Assembly: GCF_000196455.1 (NCBI RefSeq)
Contig: NC_014614.1
Span: 820,501-884,500 of the forward strand
Direction of reading: 5' to 3'
Length of the DNA stretch: 64,000 bases
DNA from: Acetoanaerobium sticklandii
GTDB taxonomy: Bacteria > Bacillota > Clostridia > Peptostreptococcales > Filifactoraceae
How positions within the stretch are numbered: position 1 is the stretch's first letter; each line of letters opens with the position of its first letter. Below are positions 37,089 to 44,000 of the stretch, in pieces. The notes beneath the pieces are model-generated. The model made no database searches. It worked only from the letters and a program-made list of their open reading frames with translations, and was not told where the DNA came from. The position numbers and the translations under genes were made by a program.

Positions 37089-37389
37089 AACATCGAACTT
37101 CCTTTCAAAATTAGTTTATTAGAAACAAGTACAAAAATAACCCAATGAATTCCTGAAGAGAATGAACTAAAAATTAAATATTTGATAGAGAAAACGAACT
37201 ATAAAATATAATAATTACATAAATTTATGATAAAATCATAATAACACGAAAGCTAAAGTTAAAATTTACAAAAAATATAAAATTAATATAGTGAAGCAAA
37301 GCTATTATCTAAAAGGGTAAATAAAATTTATAAATTTTTAAAGATAAATAACGGCTAATCTGATAAAATCATCTGATAGGGGGTGCTCA
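37089..37389. other. Divergent intergenic region, SIMPL to HD-GYP
   Basis: About 300 bp of AT-rich sequence. CACGAAAGC at 37244 and GAAGCAAAGC at 37293 followed by CTAA recall the core of a GEMM c-di-GMP riboswitch, but the GAAA tetraloop stem is absent, so no riboswitch is called. Promoters are not clear. Confidence 0.4.
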
Positions 37390-39294
37390 ATGAGAAAAAT
37401 AGAAAACATCATAAAATTAAGTGTAGGATTAGTATGCATAGCTTCTATTGTAGCTATTGTGTCTAATTTTATTTTAGTGCCACAAATAAAAACCTACTAT
37501 GAATCAAATAGATCCTTAGTAGATGAAATAAGCGTTCTTCAGGCAGAAACTAGGCTTCCTATAGCAGTAATAGAAAATATAAAGACTCAAGTAGAAAAAG
37601 ATGAATCTGTAAAAATGAATGATGCTCTGAAAAATGCATATGCAAAAAATAAGCTCATAATACAAGTAAATATAAAAAAGTTTAATAAGCTTTATGGGGA
37701 GCTAGGGGATAATCTTACTAAAATAGACAAGCAGACACTAGGAAGACATAGCAATAATTTGGCACCTATGAAAAGCACTGTAGATGAATTATCAAGTAAG
37801 GTAAGCGATATAAATTCTACTGTATCTGTGGCTTATATAGTTGATACTGATGTCGAAAAACTAGCTAAGCTTTTTATAGAGCAAGATAAATCTATAAAAA
37901 ATCTAATAGAATATCAAAAGAATATTGAGAATTTAATGGTTAAAGATATTACTTTAATTATAAATGCAGTAATAATTACCCTGATAGGCATACTGTTTTT
38001 ATTAGGCGTAGTAATACTTCGTTTTATTCAATACGATTTTTCTTACATGATGAAAAGCCTAAAGGTAATATCAAGCCGTAAAAATTTAGAAGACTCACTT
38101 CCTAAAATAAAGCCATATTTTGATGAAGAAGTTCAAATGGTGGATTATGTAGAAACAATAACTGCAGAAAAAAACTTCTCAGATGAAATAAGCACCTTAC
38201 TAACAAAGTACTATATAGTAGACGATGTAGTAGATGCTTTATTTTATAAATTAAGCGAAAGACTTGAAATTGATAGAATAGGGGTTGCCTTTGTAGACTA
38301 TGAAGGCGGAAAAATCATAGCCGAGCATGGAGTGATTAAGTCTGGTGAAATTAAGCTAGGACCAGGATTCGAAGTATCTATTGAATCTACAAGATTAAAG
38401 AAAATCATAGATTCTGGTGAGCCTATGATAATAGATGATTTGGAAGCCGAACATGAAGATAGACCATATAGTCCATCACTAGAACTCATCAGAAGAGAAG
38501 GTATGCTCTCGAATATGATAATCCCACTTATGGTGAGTGGCTCAGTTTTTGGAATGGTGTTCTTTAGCTCTAGAAAAAAGGCATTCTTTAACAGTGAAAC
38601 CTTGAGAATAGGAAAAGGCATAATCAATGAAATTGAAACCTTGATGAATAGAGCATACTTTACAAAAGTAGTATTTTCTAAAATGACATCGAGCTTTGCA
38701 GAGCTAGTAGAAGGTAAAGATACATCCACAGGTGAACACATACAAAGGATGGTTAAATACTCAGTTATCTTGGCAAAAGGATTAAAAGCTCAAAATATAC
38801 CAGGATATGATATTTCAGAGAAATATATTTTGGAAATCGAGCGTAATGCAGCTTCTCATGATATAGGAAAAGTATCTATTCCAGATGCAATACTTAAAAA
38901 ACCAGGAGCGCTCACTCCAGAGGAATGGCAGGAGATGAGAACTCATGCAGCTGTAGGAGCTGATATTTTTAGAGAAATAAGAGAAAGCTTGAAAATGTTT
39001 GATAAAGACTTTTTCAAAGTTGCTGAAGAAATTGCTAGATATCATCATGAAAAATGGGACGGCTCAGGATATCCAGAAGGGCTAAAAGGCGATGAAATAC
39101 CTCTTTCAGCTAGAATAGTAGCAATAGCAGATGTATTTGATGCGCTCACATCAAAAAGAGTTTATAAAGACGCCCATGGATTCAATGATGCAGTGGAGAC
39201 TATTAAAAAAGGTGCAGGAAAACACTTTGATCCAAACTTAGTAGAGGTTTTTCTAAATGAATTAGGAGCTATAAGAAGAATATATGAACTCTAA
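37390..39294 (+). CDS. Membrane GAF/HD-GYP c-di-GMP phosphodiesterase
   Basis: A 634-residue signal protein. A membrane helix (residues 10-30) and a second one (about 190-212) bracket an extracytoplasmic, helical sensor part. A GAF domain covers about 270-405 (DRIGVAFVDYEGGKIIAEHG). The HD-GYP domain covers about 440-630, with the HD pair in SHDIGKVSIPDAIL near residue 489 and HHEKWDGSGYPEGLKG, including the GYP triad. HD-GYP enzymes hydrolyse c-di-GMP to pGpG and GMP. GGGGG lies before the ATG. It is monocistronic, ending in the terminator at 39350. Confidence 0.92.
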   Translation: MRKIENIIKLSVGLVCIASIVAIVSNFILVPQIKTYYESNRSLVDEISVLQAETRLPIAVIENIKTQVEKDESVKMNDALKNAYAKNKLIIQVNIKKFNKLYGELGDNLTKIDKQTLGRHSNNLAPMKSTVDELSSKVSDINSTVSVAYIVDTDVEKLAKLFIEQDKSIKNLIEYQKNIENLMVKDITLIINAVIITLIGILFLLGVVILRFIQYDFSYMMKSLKVISSRKNLEDSLPKIKPYFDEEVQMVDYVETITAEKNFSDEISTLLTKYYIVDDVVDALFYKLSERLEIDRIGVAFVDYEGGKIIAEHGVIKSGEIKLGPGFEVSIESTRLKKIIDSGEPMIIDDLEAEHEDRPYSPSLELIRREGMLSNMIIPLMVSGSVFGMVFFSSRKKAFFNSETLRIGKGIINEIETLMNRAYFTKVVFSKMTSSFAELVEGKDTSTGEHIQRMVKYSVILAKGLKAQNIPGYDISEKYILEIERNAASHDIGKVSIPDAILKKPGALTPEEWQEMRTHAAVGADIFREIRESLKMFDKDFFKVAEEIARYHHEKWDGSGYPEGLKGDEIPLSARIVAIADVFDALTSKRVYKDAHGFNDAVETIKKGAGKHFDPNLVEVFLNELGAIRRIYEL

Positions 39295-39349
39295 AGCAAT
39301 AAAATATTAAAGGTTATTGAACATTGAGAAATGTAGAGATGCCAAAATA

Positions 39350-39391
39350 AAAACAGGTTTAGCTTAAGATTGAATTAAGCAAACCTGTTTT
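39350..39391. terminator. Bidirectional terminator between HD-GYP and DUF4349 genes
   Basis: AAAACAGGTTTAGCTTAA pairs with TTAAGCAAACCTGTTTT with one bulge. The left arm matches the terminator at 35573, so the element occurs twice in the window. Confidence 0.85.
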
Positions 39392-39397
39392 AAAATT

Positions 39398-40327
39398 CTA
39401 ATGTGGAGTTTGGTCTTTATTTATATCTTTTCTAATTGACTTACCTTTTCTTTTTTTAATAACTTTTAGTACAAGATATCCTATGATGGAAATCACGATT
39501 CCATATGGAAAGAAATATATAAGTGCTATGATAGCATCTTCAAAAAACCTTCCAGCGTAATAAGCTGATTCTTTAAGTGCATTCATAACTCTAGTGCCAA
39601 ATGGAGTTTTGATATTATCTCCAGAGCTAAACTTTGCAACTTCTTCTAGCTGAAAATTAACTGTGCTGTAATTTACGCTGTCATCCATATTCATAATACT
39701 TGCAGTTAGATTTTCTTTATCATAAATTATAGTGCTAAGCTGATTTTCAAGCGCTATAATATCTTCCATCTTCTCAGCTTTTTCCAGCAGTGCAAGAATT
39801 CTAGCTTCCTTTGTTTCTAGTACCTTAAGTCTAGACTGAGTATCTCTATACTGCTTGGTTATATCCATTTTCGAAGTGTTTTCAGAAATAATGTTTCCAA
39901 TTTCAGTTAGTTCCTTTTTAAAATTCGATAGATTCTCTCTAGGAATTCTTATGGTGTATTCAGAGCGTTTTAAGGCGCTGCTGTAGACATAGTTGTTATA
40001 GGATATATTAGAGGTCTCTATATAGCCCTTGTGTTTTTCAATTAATGAATTTAGCTTTTCTACAGTAGGCATAAAATCTTTTGTCTGCATATAAATAGAT
40101 ACAGTAGTAATGATTTTGTCGGGCTCTATACTTTTAGGGTCGCTGATATAATCGATACCTTCCATCTCGGGCTGAGGAGCTACACTGCCTGAATCAGTAG
40201 CCATATCAGGAGCTGAGTTTTGAACCTCTTCAGTTGCAGATTCATTTTTGTTTGATGAGCATCCAGCAAAAATAAGATTAAAAACTAGAAATAAAACTAG
40301 TAAATATGAAAACTTAAAATTCTTCAT
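39398..40327 (-). CDS. DUF4349 lipoprotein
   Basis: A 309-residue lipoprotein: the signal ends in LIFAGCSS, a clear lipobox, so it is anchored outside the membrane by lipid. Residues 70-240 form the DUF4349 domain (YIETSNISYNNYVYSS, EYTIRIPRENLSNFKKE, ISENTSKMDITKQYRDTQS, with a coiled coil around VLETKEARILALLEKAEKM). A second membrane segment lies near residues 270-295, then a basic tail. Function is not known. The ATG at 40327 is preferred since AAGGAG is nine bases upstream. Confidence 0.85.
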   Translation of the reverse strand: MKNFKFSYLLVLFLVFNLIFAGCSSNKNESATEEVQNSAPDMATDSGSVAPQPEMEGIDYISDPKSIEPDKIITTVSIYMQTKDFMPTVEKLNSLIEKHKGYIETSNISYNNYVYSSALKRSEYTIRIPRENLSNFKKELTEIGNIISENTSKMDITKQYRDTQSRLKVLETKEARILALLEKAEKMEDIIALENQLSTIIYDKENLTASIMNMDDSVNYSTVNFQLEEVAKFSSGDNIKTPFGTRVMNALKESAYYAGRFFEDAIIALIYFFPYGIVISIIGYLVLKVIKKRKGKSIRKDINKDQTPH

Positions 40328-40524
40328 AAAGCTCAACTCCTTTGGAAATAATAGTATTAACGAAAATCAATTAATTTTTCGTAAGCCTTTATGTATATTA
40401 AAACCTATACCCAAAACTTATAACATATACTTAAATACTCATAAGAAGTTTAACTATTATTTAAAGTACACAAAAAGGGTATATATAAAGCAAGTAAATA
40501 GAAACATTCAAGGAGGGATATAAT

Positions 40525-40815
40525 ATGAAAATTGATATAACAGAAAAAGCTAAAGCATATATGAATCAAAAATCAATAAGCACAATAACCTTCGAAAAAA
40601 GAGTCTGTTCCCGTGGCTGAGCAGGGCCAATGGTAGAGGCTATAGTATCGCCTACACCTCCCCAGGCTGGAGAGGACTTTAATCAGTATGATGTAGAAGG
40701 AATCAAAGTATATATAGACAAGGGTTTTGAATTTACAAAAGAGCATGCAGAAGTAGATTTAAGAGGATTCTTATTTCTAAAAGAAATAATCCTTACAAAT
40801 ATTAAAATAGTTTAG
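40525..40815 (+). CDS. HesB-like selenoprotein with in-frame UGA (Sec32)
   Basis: A 96-residue HesB/IscA-like protein, expected to be missed by standard gene callers since TGA at 40618-40620 interrupts it. The frame runs from ATG 40525 (AGGAGGG at 40511) to TAG at 40813. Before the TGA it reads RVCSRG and after it AGPMVEAIVSPTPP, so the motif is C-x-x-G-U, matching the HesB-like selenoproteins known from anaerobes. IDITEKAKAYMNQK is the family start and GIKVYIDKGFE the usual strand. A possible SECIS hairpin follows the TGA. It may act in iron-sulfur or redox chemistry. The cell would need SelA, SelB, SelC and SelD, not in this window. Confidence 0.85.
40618..40662 (+). promoter_or_regulatory. 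Candidate bacterial SECIS element after the UGA codon
   Basis: From 12 bases after the UGA, GTAG (40633-40636) and GC (40639-40640) pair with GCCTAC (40650-40655) across a 9-base loop TATAGTATC, with a two-base bulge. Distance from UGA and small loop fit bacterial SECIS elements, which bind SelB. Pairing was done by eye. Confidence 0.5.
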
Positions 40816-40863
40816 TATTACAAAAAAATTATGAATTAATTTTGAATTAATATATTAGGCGAT

Positions 40864-40910
40864 AAAGTCTTATTTATGAGATAATAATCATGGATAAGGC
40901 TTTTTTTATT
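40864..40910 (+). terminator. Terminator after the selenoprotein gene, first of a matched pair
   Basis: AAAGTCTTAT and ATAAGGCTTT arms enclose a second ATGA/TCAT stem, then a T run. Nearly the same 47-bp sequence recurs at 42289. Confidence 0.8.
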
Positions 40911-40931
40911 TACCTTTTCAAGGAGATTGAT

Positions 40932-41804
40932 ATGCATTTTACAAAAGTAAAAGGAATCCTTTCACCAAAAAATGGAATGAACCTATATAGAGGATGCACA
41001 CATGGCTGCATATACTGTGATTCAAGAAGCACCTGCTACCAGATGAACCATAAATTCGAAGATATAGAAATAAAAGAAAACGCAATAGAACTATTAGAAG
41101 ATGCCTTAAAAAGAAAGCGAAAAAAATGTATGATTGGTATGGGCTCAATGACAGATCCCTATATTCCTGAAGAAATCAAGCTAAAACATACAAGAAAGGC
41201 TTTGGAAGTAGTAAGCAGATATAGATTTGGAATTACCCTTATAACTAAGTCAAATATAGTACTTAGAGATTTGGATTTACTAAAAGAAATAAATGAAAAA
41301 ACTAAATGCGTAGTTCAAATGACACTCACGACCTACGATGAAGAACTATGCAAAGAAATAGAACCAAACGTATCAACTACAAAAGAACGATTCGAAGCCC
41401 TATTAACATTAAGAGATGCAGGAATTCCTACAGTAGTATGGCTTACACCACTGCTACCTTATATAAATGATACAGAAGAAAACCTATTAGGAATACTGAA
41501 TTATTGCAAAGAAGCGAAAGTATATGGAATTCTTTGCTTTGGGATAGGAGTGACTCTGCGTGATGGAAGTAGAGAATACTTCTACGCTCAGCTAGACAAG
41601 AAATTTCCAAACCTCAAAGAGCAGTATATTAAAGAATATGGGAATAGCTATATAATAAATAGCAAAAATAACACAAAACTCATGAAAATATTCCATGAAT
41701 TTTGCGAGGAAAATAAAATTGAGCATAAGCCAGATAATATATTTGTCTATCTCAATGAGTTCGAGGACAAAACAGAATTTGAGCAGCTGAGCTTCTTAGA
41801 TTAG
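40932..41804 (+). CDS. SPL-like radical SAM protein
   Basis: A 290-residue radical SAM enzyme of the spore-photoproduct-lyase-like group (Rv2578c-like). The [4Fe-4S]/SAM motif is RGCTHGCIYCDSRS near residue 22, with MGSMTDPYIPEE and TLITKSNIVLRD typical of the subfamily. Members other than SplB are uncharacterised; a DNA photoproduct role is not assured. AAGGAG at 40919 sets the ATG at 40932, while an earlier ATG at 40890 lies inside the terminator hairpin. The DsrE-like gene follows by 84 bp. It lies between the two near-identical terminators. Confidence 0.85.
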   Translation: MHFTKVKGILSPKNGMNLYRGCTHGCIYCDSRSTCYQMNHKFEDIEIKENAIELLEDALKRKRKKCMIGMGSMTDPYIPEEIKLKHTRKALEVVSRYRFGITLITKSNIVLRDLDLLKEINEKTKCVVQMTLTTYDEELCKEIEPNVSTTKERFEALLTLRDAGIPTVVWLTPLLPYINDTEENLLGILNYCKEAKVYGILCFGIGVTLRDGSREYFYAQLDKKFPNLKEQYIKEYGNSYIINSKNNTKLMKIFHEFCEENKIEHKPDNIFVYLNEFEDKTEFEQLSFLD

Positions 41805-41888
41805 TTTGAAAGATTATTAACAAAAATTATGCGGTATATATTATCATATCAAGAGAGAATATGAAAAAATTAGAGAGGTGGTTAAAAT

Positions 41889-42227
41889 ATGGACAAAATA
41901 CTTTTTTATGGAATGACTGGGGAAAAGATGTGCTTTCAGCATATATTACTAAATGCACTAGATTTTCATGAAGCAGGAAAAGAAGTTAAAATAATATTTG
42001 AAGGAGCATCAGTAAAATTAGTTCCATTATTTGAAGAAGAAAAAAATCCTCTTTACTTAAAATCTAAAGAACTGGGACTTATAGCTGGAATTTGCTTAGC
42101 ATGTTCTAAAGTAATGGAAGTATATGGTCAAAACCTAGCCACAGGAATTCTAATGCTAGATGATATGAAAGGACATGCAGGAATGAAAGACTATGTAGAC
42201 AAAGGCTATATGGTAGTGAGTATGTGA
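41889..42227 (+). CDS. DsrE-family-like small protein
   Basis: A 112-residue protein with the DsrE-like alpha/beta fold: ILFYGMTGEKMCFQHILLNALDF, VKIIFEGASVKL, GLIAGICLACSKVMEVYG and the VDKGYMVVSM end. The two cysteines in ICLACSK are at the position used for sulfur transfer in DsrE/TusD relatives. Sulfur handling is therefore possible but unproven. GAGAGGTGG precedes the ATG. It is placed with the radical SAM enzyme and near the selenoprotein, all redox- or sulfur-linked genes. Confidence 0.75.
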   Translation: MDKILFYGMTGEKMCFQHILLNALDFHEAGKEVKIIFEGASVKLVPLFEEEKNPLYLKSKELGLIAGICLACSKVMEVYGQNLATGILMLDDMKGHAGMKDYVDKGYMVVSM

Positions 42228-42288
42228 TTAATCCAGTCTAAATCTAATAAATAATTTGAATTCAAAAATTGAATATACATCTACAACC

Positions 42289-42335
42289 AAAGTCTTATAT
42301 ATGAGATAATAATCATAGATAAGACTTTTTTATTT
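42289..42335 (+). terminator. Terminator after the DsrE-like gene, second of a matched pair
   Basis: AAAGTCTTAT pairs with ATAAGACTTT, with inner ATGA/TCAT, then a T run. It matches 40864-40910 at all but a few positions. Confidence 0.85.
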
Positions 42336-42442
42336 AGAATATTTATATAACTATCCGTAGTTAGAGATGAACTTAAACCTACTCATATTAAAAAATATAT
42401 CAAAATCTGTTAATAAAAAATAAGATGGAAGCAGGAATCTTG

Positions 42443-42775
42443 ATGAAGCCATTTTTGGATATAATAAATCTAACCATCAAAGTTTATAATTTTGAAATGA
42501 GCTATGAAGATTACTCGAGAAAAGTAAGAGAAGATGAATACTTTTATCCTATGGTAATTATTTTAGCTATTAACTTATTGGCGGCATTTGCAATTTTAAG
42601 AATTCCTTGGTATGGGGGCATAATCCTAATTGTTGCTTTTATTTCTGCTATGTTTGCTCAAAAAACTGCGTATACATATAAACAGCAATTTTTTAGAGGA
42701 TTGATATGGGCAATATCTAACTTTTTATTATCAGCAGCATTTTTGTTTTTATTAGTGTATATGAGAATAATATGA
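42443..42775 (+). CDS. Small membrane protein of unknown family
   Basis: A 110-residue protein with three hydrophobic segments (about 30-50, 53-72 and 84-105) behind a polar N-terminus rich in Tyr and Glu (NFEMSYEDYSRKVREDEYFY). No family is recognised. The ATG at 42443 has AGGA eight bases upstream; an in-frame ATG at 42425 has no ribosome site, so the shorter form is favoured. It is isolated, followed by a hairpin and the decayed region. Confidence 0.55.
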   Translation: MKPFLDIINLTIKVYNFEMSYEDYSRKVREDEYFYPMVIILAINLLAAFAILRIPWYGGIILIVAFISAMFAQKTAYTYKQQFFRGLIWAISNFLLSAAFLFLLVYMRII

Positions 42776-42788
42776 AATATTGAACTTA

Positions 42789-42840
42789 TTTTTACAAATA
42801 TACTTAAATATAAATCTATATAAGTAAATTTGTAAAAAAA
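42789..42840. terminator. Long AT-rich hairpin before the decayed region
   Basis: TTTTTACAAATATACTTA pairs with TAAGTAAATTTGTAAAAA (one mismatch in 18) around a 14-base loop. It is 14 bp after the membrane-protein gene and may terminate it on either strand. Confidence 0.6.
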
Positions 42841-42955
42841 GAATAAACTCTTTGAACAGTGGTTACTTGATTAAATTTTTTAATACATACAAAGGGTATA
42901 AATAATTATAATTTGCCAATACTTATATAATTTTTCAAGAAGGAGTTGTATGAAT

Positions 42956-43092
42956 GATTACTTCAAAAGATTATTTTTACAAATTGATAGATGAAGTAAG
43001 TAGCGAGGAAATTGCGAGATAATGCATTTCGTTAAATATTTAAAAATAAAAAAACATATGAAATGTTCTCAGAAAAACTAAAAAATCTTTAA
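42956..43092 (+). pseudogene. Remnant of a small protein with two frameshifts
   Basis: Starts at ATG 42956 with MITSKDYFYKLIDEVSSEEIAR and a stop. The next frames continue with IMHFVKYLKIKK and then KTYEMFSEKLKNL to TAA at 43090-43092. Joined they make about 60 residues, like a small helical antitoxin-type protein. AAGGAG precedes the ATG. The reading is by eye and the family is not identified. Confidence 0.4.
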
Positions 43093-43411
43093 ACAAATAT
43101 CATTTCACGATGCACTTACGGCAGATCACATTGTAAAAGAATTCATGGAAGATTAAACATAAAAGAAAATAGCAAAAGAACTTACTAGAGCCATCCAAGA
43201 AAATATATCAATAGACTGGAGCGTAAGAAAAAGAGCCCAAGAAGGAATGAGAAAAATATCATCAAACGCATCCTAAAAAAATACGAAAGATCCACCAGAA
43301 CATGCAAAAAAAGCCCTAGAAACAGTAATGAGACAGGCAAAAAAATGTGCTTTAATCAGATTAATTTTAATACTTCTAGAAAGAGCGACTGAAGGGGAAG
43401 ACGAGCACTAA
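43091..43411 (+). pseudogene. hsdR: Decayed C-terminus of a type I restriction R subunit
   Basis: Translation gives FHDALTADHIVKEFMED, two in-frame TAA stops, KKIAKELTRAIQENISIDWS and VRKRAQEGMRKI; after a frameshift IKRILKKY; after another DPPEHAKKALETVMRQAKK, ending at TAA 43409-43411. These are in order the final 100 or so residues of HsdR, the translocase-nuclease subunit of type I restriction systems (ELTRAI, IDWS, the helix before KRIL and the PPEH region). At least two nonsense and two frameshift mutations make it a dead relic. No hsdM or hsdS was seen, so the rest of the locus was lost. Confidence 0.8.
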
Positions 43412-43462
43412 GCTACTTGAAAGCTTTTTAAATAAAAATTAATTGAAGAAACGGGGGATACT

Positions 43463-43945
43463 ATGTCGAAGATAAAAGTTGGGGATTTTTATTATGGAGC
43501 AGTTCTGTCTATGTTGTTTAATAATAAAGTAAGTCCTGCTTTAGTAGAAAGTGATGAGAATAGGCAAATTTATGATTTAACAACAAATGATGGGTCTTGC
43601 AGATTATATATTAAGTATAGAGCGAGCAAAATAAAGAATTTGACTGAGAATTATAGTAGCTGGCAGTTTGGTTTTGCATGTACTGAATTAGATGATATGA
43701 AAAATTATATAGATAATGGATTTAACCTATCATTAGCTCTTGTATGCGGGATGGAAGGCTTAGCTGAAAGTGAAATAGCACTTCTTAATAAGAGTGAAGT
43801 TGAGGAACTGCTAAATTTAGAAAAGTCGTCTATCACAATAAGTAGAAAGAAAAATGAACGAGCATATAGAATCTCTATTGGTGGAGGTAGAAATTCTGCT
43901 ATTAAGATTAAAGCTAATCAGTTTGAAGAGATATTTCTAGATTGA
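43463..43945 (+). CDS. Unknown protein upstream of DUF262
   Basis: A 160-residue protein with an alpha/beta pattern and no recognised domain. Seen features are KVGDFYYGAVLSMLFNNKVSPALVE at the start, an alternating charged middle, and a conserved-looking end ISRKKNERAYRISIGGGRNSAI. It has no signal or membrane segment. GGGGGA precedes the ATG. It stands between the HsdR relic and the DUF262 gene, 55 bp before the latter, so it is probably co-transcribed with it. I do not know its function; a regulator or nuclease cofactor are possibilities. Confidence 0.7.
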   Translation: MSKIKVGDFYYGAVLSMLFNNKVSPALVESDENRQIYDLTTNDGSCRLYIKYRASKIKNLTENYSSWQFGFACTELDDMKNYIDNGFNLSLALVCGMEGLAESEIALLNKSEVEELLNLEKSSITISRKKNERAYRISIGGGRNSAIKIKANQFEEIFLD

Positions 43946-44000
43946 TGTTTAATTTAAAAATATGTTCCTAAAGTAAAAAAGCGAAAGGAATGAAAAAATT

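Noticed and set aside
40630..40815. Separate small gene starting after the UGA
   Set aside because: It has no ribosome site of its own and continues the selenoprotein frame exactly; it is the C-terminal part of that gene.
40890..40931. ATG 40890 as the start of the SPL-like radical SAM gene
   Set aside because: It lies inside the preceding terminator hairpin and has no ribosome site; ATG 40932 has AAGGAG.
43091..43411. HsdR remnant rescued by recoding, like the selenoprotein
   Set aside because: The in-frame stops are TAA, not TGA, and two frameshifts are also present, so it is decay.
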